From Bacteroidales bacterium UBA6377 (GTDB lineage: Bacteria; Bacteroidota; Bacteroidia; Bacteroidales; UBA932): a DNA stretch of 39,124 nucleotides. Location of the stretch: contig DJQV01000017.1 of the NCBI GenBank assembly GCA_002438805.1, positions 1 to 39,124 of the forward strand. Reading direction: 5' to 3'. A program made the position numbers and the translations under genes. A model generated the notes under the pieces. It was not told the DNA's origin. It did not search any database and saw only the letters and a program-made list of their open reading frames with translations. Positions 1-6,959 of this stretch are shown here, one piece after another. The first letter of the stretch is position 1; every line of letters begins with the position of its first letter.

Positions 1-5
1 GTTTC

Positions 6-40
6 TTTGTTGCGCGGAAGCCGGGAATGCGCTATCATTG
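6..40 (+). promoter_or_regulatory. Weak candidate Bacteroidetes promoter upstream of the nuclease remnant
   Basis: A TTTG at 6-9 is followed 23 bases later by TATCATTG at 33-40, one base off the TAnnTTTG -7 consensus of Bacteroidetes. The spacing is a little long. It lies about 20 bases before the first ATG of the nuclease remnant at 61. It may be the relic of that gene's promoter. Low confidence. Confidence 0.25.
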
Positions 41-60
41 CGGGGTAAAAACTAAATGTG

Positions 61-746
61 ATGAAAGACTTCAAGAAGGATTCTGCCGCCGGAGGCCAGG
101 GTCAAGGACATCGTCGAATACCTCGACCGCGAGACCGGGCCTGACTTTCTCGACGGCAAGACTACAAGAATGGACCTCGTCTGCCGGGGAGAGGACAGCA
201 GGACCTTCATAGTGGAGATGCAGCGCAGGCCCGAGAACGCCTTCTTCGAGAGATGCGTGTACTACGGCGCCGGAGTCTACCATACAGGACTTCAACATAG
301 TCTCCTGCTACCGCTTCATCGAGAGCCGCACGGGAGAAGTTGCGCCCGACACTATTTTGTGTATATTTGCGGAGTTGGAGAGGTTCAACAAGAGTGCTGC
401 CGAGTGCGTGGACGACAGGGATGCGCTGTTCTGGCTGTTCCGCCACAGCGGGGTGATGGAGGAACTGCCGGAGGAGCTGAGGCACAGCAGCTTAGCCGAG
501 GGCGTCACCGATGCCTGCGAGATAGCTGGCTTCTCCGTCGACAAGAGGATTTTATACGAGAAAGATATGGTTACAGAACTTGATTTGGCACTGCAATACG
601 ACTATGCGCGGGCGGAAGGCGAAGCCATCGGGGAGGCAAGAGAAAAATCCGCCATCGCCCGGCGGATGCTGGAGGACGGTGTCCCGGCGGAGACCGTGGC
701 AAAATACTCCGGACTAAGTGAAGAGGATGTCATGAAGTTGGCGTAA
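61..746 (+). pseudogene. Frameshifted remnant of an Rpn / PD-(D/E)XK nuclease-family transposase gene
   Basis: Two reading frames carry complementary parts of one protein family. About 101-281 (frame of position 170) encodes the nuclease core: DFLDGKTTRMDLVC, then FIVEMQRRPENAFFERCVYYG, the usual D...(E/V)EMQ..FF.R..YY signature. From about 282 the frame changes and DFNIVSCYRFIE, IFAELERFNK, LFWLFRHSG and the C-terminal tail ARRMLEDGVPAETVAKYSGL follow, ending in TAA at 744-746. The family is normally about 280-320 residues in one frame and starts with a conserved N-terminal segment that is missing here; an ATG at 61 lies in a third frame. I infer a decayed mobile-type nuclease gene. Rpn proteins are known as recombination-promoting nucleases and are often scattered in Bacteroidales genomes. 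No terminal inverted repeats were seen. Confidence 0.75.
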
Positions 747-753
747 ATACGAC

Positions 754-772
754 TATTTGCGGAACTGGAGAG
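754..772 (+). repeat. Second partial copy of a nuclease-gene segment
   Basis: The 19 bases at 754-772 match 364-382 with two mismatches. In frame they read LFAELES, parallel to IFAELER inside the nuclease remnant, followed by a stop 14 codons later. This looks like the leftover of a second, almost fully deleted copy or of a tandem duplication. Confidence 0.45.
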
Positions 773-856
773 TGCGCACCAGAGGCTTTCCCATGCACGG
801 GATTGACTTCGTGCGCACGGGGTTCACCGCCATTCGCAAGGGATTTGCGCGCTGGA

Positions 857-904
857 CAGAGGTGGCAGGGGCGAGGCTTTTGTGTTGAACCCCTGCCACC
901 TCTG
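857..904. repeat. 15-bp perfect inverted repeat (hairpin, 18-base loop)
   Basis: Bases 857-871 are the exact reverse complement of 890-904, with an 18-base loop. There is no T run after either arm, so it is not a convincing intrinsic terminator. It sits among other repeats and may be part of a palindromic intergenic element. Confidence 0.6.
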
Positions 905-979
905 CCACCCCTGTCCCTTCGCCGTCGGCCAACGCCCCTTTCCAACAGGAGCACACCGGCCGTTTGCAGCGCTCTGTGA

Positions 980-1120
980 CACCACGCTGCTGAAGGTTGG
1001 GGTGTTTTCTGCGATTTCCTCCCCAACCTTTCGGGGGCACAGGCCATGTACGGCACCCTGCGGCACCACGCTGCTGAAGGTTGGGGTGTTTTTGGCTATT
1101 TCCTCCCCGACCTTTGGCGG
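980..1120. repeat. Direct repeat, two units at 84-base spacing
   Basis: Unit 1 is at about 980-1036 and unit 2 at about 1064-1120. Both start with a 29-base identical stretch beginning CACCACGCTGCTGAAGG, followed by a less conserved half containing ATTTCCTCCCC(A/G)ACCTTT. The spacing is not explained by any coding repeat I can support. Function unknown. Confidence 0.65.
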
Positions 1121-1145
1121 ACGCTGGCCATCAAGCAGGTCTCCC

Positions 1146-1275
1146 GTACACCACAGCGCCGTTTTCTGTACCGGACGGTCTTGCAAGTGCCTCGCGTACA
1201 GAAAGAGGTCGGTTTTCTGTACCGCGCGGCCCTGCAAAGGCATGCCGTACAGCAGAAGGCCTTTTTCTGTACGGC
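1146..1275. repeat. Tandem 50-base repeats with palindromic GTACAG...CTGTAC ends
   Basis: Units start at 1146, 1196 and 1247. Each opens with GTACA and carries TTTTCTGTAC about 16 bases later. In unit 2, 1196-1204 pairs perfectly with 1214-1222 (9 bp, 9-base loop); units 1 and 3 form weaker versions. The last unit is partial. The structure resembles a bacterial interspersed palindromic element, but I cannot assign it to a named family. Confidence 0.6.
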
Positions 1276-1472
1276 GGGAGATCCGGGTGCAGGTTAGAGT
1301 GGAACAGCGGGGAAATGCTATACCCCGGCTTGTAAAACGTTGTCCTGTGGCATTTTGTGGCGCAGGTTATAGGGTGAAGGCCGTGGAATGGCTAGAACCT
1401 GGACTGCGCTGCGGGCGAAAGGTGCGCGGCATTCGTGCTGCGGAATGGAGCAGCATCTTAAGAGACGCAAGA

Positions 1473-1500
1473 AGGGCTGCCCGCGCAAACGGACAGCCCT
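1473..1500 (-). terminator. Likely intrinsic terminator of the fimbrial operon
   Basis: AGGGCTG at 1473-1479 pairs with CAGCCCT at 1494-1500, with a further GG/CC pair after one mismatch. On the minus strand it comes 22 bases after the stop of the fimbrillin-like gene and is followed by a T-rich but interrupted stretch (CTTCTTGCGTCTCTT). Confidence 0.5.
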
Positions 1501-1522
1501 CTCCATGAAATAGCGCTATATG

Positions 1523-3859
1523 CTAATTGATTTCCGTACCGTTAATGGTGAGTTTGCCGGTTTTGCCAGGGACAAAGCGGCCATAGAGGTTTCTCTTCTG
1601 ACCCTCCGGAGCGGTCTTGCCGTCTTGGGTAAGAGTGTTTTCGGATGCTTTTGTGCTGCTGATGGTCACTTCGCCGACATTCGCGGTTCCTACCACTACG
1701 CCTACGCGCCAATCGCCGCTATCAGTTGAATGGAGAGTACAGCCGGTGACGGTATTGCTCTCTATTGTATGGTAGGTTGTAGGATTTGATCCGGCGTGGC
1801 CGATTATTCCACCGACAGAAGCTTTCGCGGTGATCGTACATTTCTCTACTGAACAGTTCTTTATGGTCACATAGGTGTCGACAGGGCCGTCGTTTTTTAC
1901 GTTGTATCCAGTAGTGTATCCGATGAGACCTCCAACACGTGCGTCATCTACAGATTTTATCTCAGAATTCGTAAGGTGGCAGTTTTCAAGCTCAATCTTC
2001 GGCATTGAGTCAACATTGCCTATGAAAGCACCAAAGCCAGTTTTACCGTATTCGCTGCCGTTCTCGAAATTAATTTGGGATTTGTCAAGTGTAAGATCCT
2101 TGATAACTATGCCGGACTTCCCTCCAAAGCCACCCTTGAAAAGTGGGGCATCAAGTCCTGAGATGGTGTGTCCGTTGCCGTAAATCGTAATGATGCCAGC
2201 GCCATTATATCCATCCACGTACACTGGAGACCATTTCTCACTCTCTCCGAGGCTCATGTCATTATTGATCCAGATGATGCTGTTTCCGGCACCTGCTTTT
2301 GCCGCCTCGTTGAGCACTTTCTGCAATCCCGCTACAGTTGTGACTGGGGTCACACCTACCTTGGTGACAACATAGGTGGCAGGGTTGTCTGAGACTTTGG
2401 TGGACTTGTAACCGGTGGCTACGAAGCTGCCACCATGGTTGTCATCTCCAGTAGAAGGGTCATAGTTGATGAATGTTCCGCCTGTTACAGTGATCGTACT
2501 TTGTGGTGTATCATTATTCTTGTTAAGCACATAATACTTGCCGTTCCATGGTTGTTCGGAGCTGAATGTGCCTCCATTAATCACAATGTCTCCACCATAG
2601 GCATACACACAGGAATTACCCAAACCGTTTGCGTCTTTCCCGACAGAATACTCGCCACCATTGATAGTGACTTTGCCTCCTTGAGCCGCCCATACAGCTA
2701 CATTGTCTCCTCCTGTTCCTCCAGATACACTGCCTTCACCATTGATTTCAAGATCTCCTGAAACAAATATGGCTGCGTTTGTACCGTTGTTCGTTATCTT
2801 TTTCCCGTTGAGGTTGAGAACGGCATTCTTGCCGGCAGCGAGGACAAGAGGTTCGCTGATCTCAATGTCTTCCACAAGAGTGGCGGAGCCGCCGTTGACA
2901 AAGAGAGCCTGGAGGGCGGATGTGGTGCTGATGTTCTTCAGATCCTCGTTATTAGTTCCATCAAATCCCGGTTCAACGGTGATGTTGAAGTTCTGGGTAG
3001 AGGTGAGGAGATTGCCGTAGATGTTGGTGCGCCAGTTGGCCTGGAGAGGGGCGTTAGGCACAACGATGTCAGCATCCGGGAGACCGTACTTGGTCAGTGT
3101 GATGTTGTGGATGGATGACTTGTCCTTGCCTGCAAGCACGTAAGTTGTGGCGAGGTAACGGTATGAATCGGTGCCGATTACAAGAGCCTCCTTTGAGGCA
3201 TCAGGGATGTTGTTGGCCTTGAATTCAATAACGGCAGTGGCAGGCTCGCTAGCTTCTCCGTTTGTAAAGTCGAGTTTCGTCGCCGCTCCGCTGACCTTGA
3301 TGCCGGTTTTATCGATAGTCCCACCAGCTGTTTTAAATGCATTCCACTCAGCTTCCGTCACCCCGAAGTTAATCTGCGCGAAAGGCCTTTTGAGCTTTAT
3401 TTCCTCTGTCTTGTCTCCTGTGACCTCATATGACGCCACATAGTTGTAGAACGCATCGCGGTTCTCATCGTTGGCGGAAACATTAGAGTAATCCACAGTC
3501 AGAGTCTTATTGGCAGCATCAACCGTATATCCGGTAACCCCATCCTTATACGCCCAGAAGAGGAACTGATAGGTCTTGCCGGTGACGAGCGTGGCGGAGA
3601 AGGTGGCCTTGCCTCCATTCATGTCCTCAACCTTGTCAAGGGCTTCAATATGGTTGCCGTCTGCATCATAGATGTAGCAGGCGACCTTGGTCACGGTGTT
3701 GCCATCGGCGATTGCCTTGGTCCCTATGACAGGCGAGGTGACGCTGAAGCTGACGGTAGCCTCATTGCCTTCGGCCGTCCCGTTCAGGTCCTTTGTGCAG
3801 GAGGCGGCTGCGAGTCCAGCGAGGGCCGTCACTGCAAGAAGTTTAAAAATGTTCTTCAT
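1523..3859 (-). CDS. Fimbrillin-like DUF6562 lipoprotein with C-terminal beta-helix/GLUG-like region
   Basis: The protein has 778 residues. A lipoprotein signal peptide ends in LAAAS-C21, so it is predicted to be exported and lipid-anchored. Residues about 30-305 resemble the DUF6562 family of Bacteroidales cell-surface proteins: FLFWAYKDG, LKRPFAQINFG, NWRTNIYGNLLTS and FNITVEPGFDG. Residues about 320-510 contain rungs such as VTINGGEYS, IVINGGTFSS and ITVTGGTF, as expected of a right-handed parallel beta-helix. Residues about 540-750 carry GLUG-like motifs (GGLIGYTTG, GGIIGHAGSN). It is the last gene of a three-part operon with an OmpA/DUF3575 protein and a second DUF6562 lipoprotein, 29 bases downstream of the latter. 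By context it is probably the major or tip surface subunit of a fimbria-like structure or an adhesin. Binding partner unknown. Family call good, role inferred. Confidence 0.75.
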   Translation of the reverse strand: MKNIFKLLAVTALAGLAAASCTKDLNGTAEGNEATVSFSVTSPVIGTKAIADGNTVTKVACYIYDADGNHIEALDKVEDMNGGKATFSATLVTGKTYQFLFWAYKDGVTGYTVDAANKTLTVDYSNVSANDENRDAFYNYVASYEVTGDKTEEIKLKRPFAQINFGVTEAEWNAFKTAGGTIDKTGIKVSGAATKLDFTNGEASEPATAVIEFKANNIPDASKEALVIGTDSYRYLATTYVLAGKDKSSIHNITLTKYGLPDADIVVPNAPLQANWRTNIYGNLLTSTQNFNITVEPGFDGTNNEDLKNISTTSALQALFVNGGSATLVEDIEISEPLVLAAGKNAVLNLNGKKITNNGTNAAIFVSGDLEINGEGSVSGGTGGDNVAVWAAQGGKVTINGGEYSVGKDANGLGNSCVYAYGGDIVINGGTFSSEQPWNGKYYVLNKNNDTPQSTITVTGGTFINYDPSTGDDNHGGSFVATGYKSTKVSDNPATYVVTKVGVTPVTTVAGLQKVLNEAAKAGAGNSIIWINNDMSLGESEKWSPVYVDGYNGAGIITIYGNGHTISGLDAPLFKGGFGGKSGIVIKDLTLDKSQINFENGSEYGKTGFGAFIGNVDSMPKIELENCHLTNSEIKSVDDARVGGLIGYTTGYNVKNDGPVDTYVTIKNCSVEKCTITAKASVGGIIGHAGSNPTTYHTIESNTVTGCTLHSTDSGDWRVGVVVGTANVGEVTISSTKASENTLTQDGKTAPEGQKRNLYGRFVPGKTGKLTINGTEIN

Positions 3860-3887
3860 AAATTGTTGTTATTAAAGTTGTTGATAA

Positions 3888-4898
3888 TTATTCTATCCTG
3901 ATGTCGAAGTTCCCGTCGAAGCCCGGGTCCACCCCGATGCCGCCGCCCACTTCCTGCGTGAGGAAACGGCCCCGCACCGTGGTAAGGTGCGCCCTCTTGA
4001 GCGGCACTTCGATCGAGCCGCTGCGTGAGAGGGTTTCCCCGGAGAGGTTCTGGAGTTCCACGGCCATCATCACCGAGGCTTCGGTCCCGTTTGTGAGCAC
4101 ATAGTCGAATCCGAGCAGGGCTTCGTTTTCCCCGGACGGGGTGATTTCCGAGGTGAGGCTGACTCCGACCGACGAGTCGAACGGTTTGGCTGTGAAGATG
4201 TTGTACGCTGACGGGAGATACCCGGTGTAGCGTAGGTATACCCGGTAGGCGGAGAAGTCGATGTCCGTGGCCTCAGGTCTTCCGACTTCTGATTTGCGTG
4301 CCTCCATCACCTTTGTTATGAAGTCCTCGAGGTCGGTGGAGATGAAGCGAACCTTGGCAAGAGGCCTCTCGAGCCTGACCGGCACGACCGTCCGCGCGCC
4401 GGACCTGCCCCGTGCGACAGAGGCCTCGGCCGTGCCCCGGAACGCGTCCTTGTAGTCGGTGCACCCGCGTTCGCTGCAGTCCAGGCGTATGTCCGAGAAA
4501 TCATCTATGTCATAGAAAGCCCCCGTCCCGTCGGCTCCGGAAAAGTCGGCCCAGACGGCGAACATGTACCTGCCATCCGGGATGCTGAGCCTGAACTCCA
4601 TCCTCTTCTCGAACTGCGTCCCGCGCAGGAAAGTCTGGCTGTAGCGCGGTGTCTGTTCGGACGATCCGTCCGGCAGAAGCCTGTATGCCCTGACGGTATA
4701 GCGGACAAGCCGTTCTTCCCGCGAGCCGCCTTTGGTGCTGTATTCAATGGTCTTGTAATCCCCGAAGCCCGAGAGGTCGAGATCCAGAACGACGGTGACT
4801 CCGGCCGGGTCGCTGTCCGGCCACTCGTGCACGCTGCAAGCCGACAGGGCAAGCATCACCGGGACGAGAAGCAGAACTTGTTTCAATAAACTTCTCAT
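3888..4898 (-). CDS. DUF6562-family lipoprotein (fimbrial anchor or accessory subunit)
   Basis: The protein has 336 residues. The signal peptide ends in the lipobox LSA-C21. The body follows the same plan as the N-terminal half of the next gene: a strand with IPDGRYMFAVWADF, then AFRGTA, VPVRLERPLAKVRFIS, and a C-terminal VDPGFDGNFDIRIE that parallels VEPGFDG in the neighbour. I therefore place it in the DUF6562 group, related in design to FimB/Mfa2-type anchor proteins. Its ATG overlaps the TGA of the upstream DUF3575 segment (ATGA at 4895-4898), which suggests translational coupling. Its role as anchor or assembly subunit is inferred from operon position and lipidation; a plain surface-binding role is equally possible. 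Confidence 0.65.
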   Translation of the reverse strand: MRSLLKQVLLLVPVMLALSACSVHEWPDSDPAGVTVVLDLDLSGFGDYKTIEYSTKGGSREERLVRYTVRAYRLLPDGSSEQTPRYSQTFLRGTQFEKRMEFRLSIPDGRYMFAVWADFSGADGTGAFYDIDDFSDIRLDCSERGCTDYKDAFRGTAEASVARGRSGARTVVPVRLERPLAKVRFISTDLEDFITKVMEARKSEVGRPEATDIDFSAYRVYLRYTGYLPSAYNIFTAKPFDSSVGVSLTSEITPSGENEALLGFDYVLTNGTEASVMMAVELQNLSGETLSRSGSIEVPLKRAHLTTVRGRFLTQEVGGGIGVDPGFDGNFDIRIE

Positions 4899-5479
4899 CT
4901 CAGCGGAAATTTATAAGTGATTGAAATGCAGGCGTTGTCCAAGCCGGCCCATGTGGTGCTGCCGCTTCCTGCCCAGGCACCGCCCGGCTCGTTGTAGAAA
5001 CGGTCATAATCAATGGAGTAAACGCCCGCGCCGAGCGAAAATTCGAGTTCCCAGCGCGAACCGCTCCCCAGTGGAAGCCTGTAGCCTATGCCGAGCCCGC
5101 CTCCCATGAGAGGGGAGTGCCCGTCCTTGTCCTGATAACGCCAGTCGCCGCCCGTTGCCACGTTGAACCATGCGAGGCCGAAGTGCGCCCCGGCGAAAAG
5201 CCCCCGGACACGGGAGAAATTGTATCGTAGCTCCGGCTGGATGGCGAAGTTGCGGAACTTGACGGTATTTCTGAACCAGTCAAGGGCGGTATAGTGTACA
5301 GGAAAATGCAGGGAAACCGGTCCGAAAAGGTCAATCTCCGCAGCCACATTGCCGCTGAGCAGGAAGAGTTCGGGGATGTTGGTCTTGAGACGGAAAACCC
5401 TCCCTTCCTGCGGGCCGGAACGGGGTGCAGACCCAGAACCGGAATTGGCCAGATCCCGGGATGAGGAAAACTCGGCCAC
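4895..5479 (-). CDS. DUF3575 beta-barrel part of a split OmpA-DUF3575 outer-membrane protein
   Basis: This is the 3' part of a gene interrupted by a frameshift. The listed start is a GTG at 5479, but the frame is open upstream to the G tract at 5598-5604 and encodes RAWKYLELKYLPDQRAFRI, the continuation expected after LKRIGG in the upstream fragment. Residues from VFRLKTNIPELF onward match the DUF3575 family (an outer-membrane beta-barrel common in Bacteroidales fimbrial loci): alternating aromatic strands, GLAWFNVATGGDW, GGGLGIGYRLPLGSG, FSLGAGVYSIDYDRF, and a terminal CISITYKFPLR. On its own it lacks a signal peptide, so it would not be exported unless made as one chain with the upstream part. 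Its stop overlaps the start of the next lipoprotein gene. Confidence 0.65.
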   Translation of the reverse strand: MAEFSSSRDLANSGSGSAPRSGPQEGRVFRLKTNIPELFLLSGNVAAEIDLFGPVSLHFPVHYTALDWFRNTVKFRNFAIQPELRYNFSRVRGLFAGAHFGLAWFNVATGGDWRYQDKDGHSPLMGGGLGIGYRLPLGSGSRWELEFSLGAGVYSIDYDRFYNEPGGAWAGSGSTTWAGLDNACISITYKFPLR

Positions 5480-5577
5480 GTCTGCCGGAAACTGTGAGTC
5501 AGAGAGCCCCGGGAGCTTGGAAGCTCTTCTCCTGACGCTGATCCGGAAAGCCCGCTGGTCTGGTAAATACTTAAGTT

Positions 5578-6108
5578 CTAGATATTTCCATGCTCTACCC
5601 CCCCTATGCGCTTGAGAGCGGCTTCCTTGCCGCGCGCTCCGAGAGAGCTTGAGCCCATGATAGCGAGAACTTCATCCCGTCCGGGGAAAGCGCTGTCGCG
5701 CGAAACAGTATCGGAAAGTGATTTCCAGTCGAAAGCTGTGGAGCGGGAAGATGTGGGAGAGAGTCTGCCCCGGAGTAATTCTGTCATTGTGGCGAGCCTT
5801 GCCTTGGCGAGGCGGGTGTTGATCCACGAAGGCCCGTCCGGAGAGGCGCCGGCGCTGAAGTCCACGGCGACTATCTCCCATAGTCCTGACTGCCTGTCTT
5901 CCTCTATGTCACGCAGAAAAGCCTCCAGACGTGCACCGTTCTCCTTGAACTCCGGTTCGTACACAGACGAGCCGAGACGGAAGTAAACCACATCGGATTT
6001 CTCAAGATCGGGCTGTGCGTAGACGCAGAGGGCTGTGGTCATCAAAGTCAATGCGGTCAGAATGCCCCTGCATGTCCTTGCCAGCCTATGTGAGAGGCTA
6101 TTAGTCAT
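5578..6108 (-). CDS. OmpA-like N-terminal part of a split OmpA-DUF3575 outer-membrane protein
   Basis: The ATG at 6108 is preferred over one at 6171 because it directly starts a signal peptide (MTNSLSHRLARTCRGILTAL... cleaved near VYAQ). The mature part has an OmpA-like fold: VVYFRLGSSVYEPEFKEN, then VAVDFSAGASPDGPSWINTRLAKARL, where the short motif S-P-(D/E)-G and N..LA..RA are typical. It ends with AFPGRDEVLAIM and AALKRIGG, which in related proteins continues as (G)GR.(Y/W).Y without a break. Here the run of seven G at 5598-5604 throws the frame and a TAG follows at 5578-5580. Restoring one G (eight) or removing two (five) joins it to the DUF3575 part to give a protein of about 404 residues. 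It may be phase-variable, a true mutation, or a sequencing error. Confidence 0.65.
   Translation of the reverse strand: MTNSLSHRLARTCRGILTALTLMTTALCVYAQPDLEKSDVVYFRLGSSVYEPEFKENGARLEAFLRDIEEDRQSGLWEIVAVDFSAGASPDGPSWINTRLAKARLATMTELLRGRLSPTSSRSTAFDWKSLSDTVSRDSAFPGRDEVLAIMGSSSLGARGKEAALKRIGGVEHGNI
5598..5604 (-). repeat. Homopolymeric G7 tract at a frameshift (possible phase-variation site)
   Basis: On the minus strand seven G lie between CGCATA and TAGAGCATGG. The protein upstream and the protein downstream of the tract are the two halves of one family, in different frames. The tract length is out of register by one base (+1) or two bases (-2). Such tracts are well-known substrates of slipped-strand mispairing. 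Confidence 0.6.
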
Positions 6109-6140
6109 AGGACTTCTTGCTTGTTTTCCAATTCCGGGTG

Positions 6141-6172
6141 CAAATTTTAAAATTATTTCCGAGGAAAACAAA
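6141..6172 (-). promoter_or_regulatory. Promoter of the fimbria-like operon
   Basis: On the minus strand TTTG (6169-6172) is followed after 20 bases by AAAATTTG (6141-6148), one base from TAnnTTTG. The expected start of transcription is about 25 bases before the ATG at 6108. Confidence 0.5.
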
Positions 6173-6220
6173 TCTTTCGTGGTTCATTATGGTTCGTAAC
6201 GCCCTTTTCGGTAATTTAAT

Positions 6221-6228
6221 TATTTTTG
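6221..6228 (+). promoter_or_regulatory. Promoter -7 box ahead of the GH63-like remnant
   Basis: TATTTTTG at 6221-6228 fits TAnnTTTG exactly. A clear TTTG at -33 is not seen. It would give a leader of about 40 bases before the ATG at 6276. The 167-base region 6109-6275 thus serves two divergent transcripts. Confidence 0.45.
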
Positions 6229-6275
6229 TAAGGATTGTCCGGGAGTAAAACCACAGACTCTCTGGGCCGAATAAA

Positions 6276-6956
6276 ATGAAAGCCATAAATAAACTGACGC
6301 TCATCGCCCTGTCCGCCGCAGCGCTGGCCGGCTGCTCCCGCGATGCCGGGCTCGAGAACTACAAGTCGCTCTGCCGGGACCATATATATGCTGACTATAA
6401 GCAGATGTACCGTGAAGGTGGCCGTGGCGCATTTATCCATCCTTTCCTCACGCCGGGCAGCTCGGACTGGACAAGGGGAAATATGACGACATGGCCGAAT
6501 CCCTCGCGGAAGCCGTGAGAACATGGTGCTGGGACGAAAAGGACGGGTTCTATTATTCGGTTGATCTCAATCTCCGTCCAGTGGATCTCAAGCCTCAGAT
6601 AATATTCGGACATTCCATGATCCTTCACAAGGGGGCGCCGCGTGCGTATCTATGTCTGATACAGAGGTTTGGAGTCTGGTCGGGATTCATGGCGATGTGG
6701 GCCGGTCTGGGGCATATCAAACTACCTGACTTTCTGCGGCCTGCTCAACTACGGATTCGACAGGGAGGCAAAGGATCTTGCCGAGGCCACGGTGCGGCTG
6801 TTCGGCCGGGATCTTGAGAGTTGCGGGGCGCTCCACGAATATTACGATCCCGATAGCGGAGAGCCTATAATCAACAAAGGTTTCCAGAACTGGAACTATC
6901 TTGTCCTCAATATGATAGACTATCTTGACGGGCGGGGGAGCGTAAGCCCGTTCTGA
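6276..6956 (+). pseudogene. Internally deleted and frameshifted GH63-like glucosidase lipoprotein
   Basis: Three pieces of one protein are strung together. Piece 1 (from 6276) has a lipoprotein signal peptide ending ALAG-C and then YREGGRGAFIHPFLTPGSS, the conserved start of the catalytic domain. Piece 2, in another frame, starts near 6460 and reads KYDDMAESLAEAVRTWCW, DEKDGFYYSVDLNLRPVD and later FGVWSGFMAMWAG. Piece 3, back in the first frame, begins near GPVWGISNYLTFCGLLNYGF and runs through ALHEYYDPDSGEP and KGFQNWNYLVLNM to TGA at 6954. These are hallmark motifs of GH63/MGH1-type enzymes of the (alpha/alpha)6 fold, normally 600-800 residues; only about 220 remain. At least two internal deletions and frame changes make it non-functional. 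Confidence 0.75.
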
Positions 6957-6959
6957 CCC

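Larger units (their letters stand above)
747..1472. other. Gene-free tract with hairpins and short tandem repeats
   Basis: No convincing gene is present in this stretch of about 730 bases. It begins with a short second copy of an internal piece of the preceding nuclease gene (754-772). It also holds a 15-bp perfect hairpin (857-904), an 84-base direct duplication (980-1120) and about 2.6 units of a 50-base palindromic repeat (1146-1275). The open frame across 882-1508 translates only these repeats and has no protein-like composition. From about 1276 to 1472 I recognise nothing. Confidence 0.6.

Noticed and set aside
857..904. Terminator call for the 15-bp hairpin
   Set aside because: No T run follows on either strand and the loop is long; kept as an inverted repeat only.
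882..1508. A 208-codon open frame on the plus strand
   Set aside because: It only translates the 84-base and 50-base repeats; composition is not protein-like and no family is recognised.
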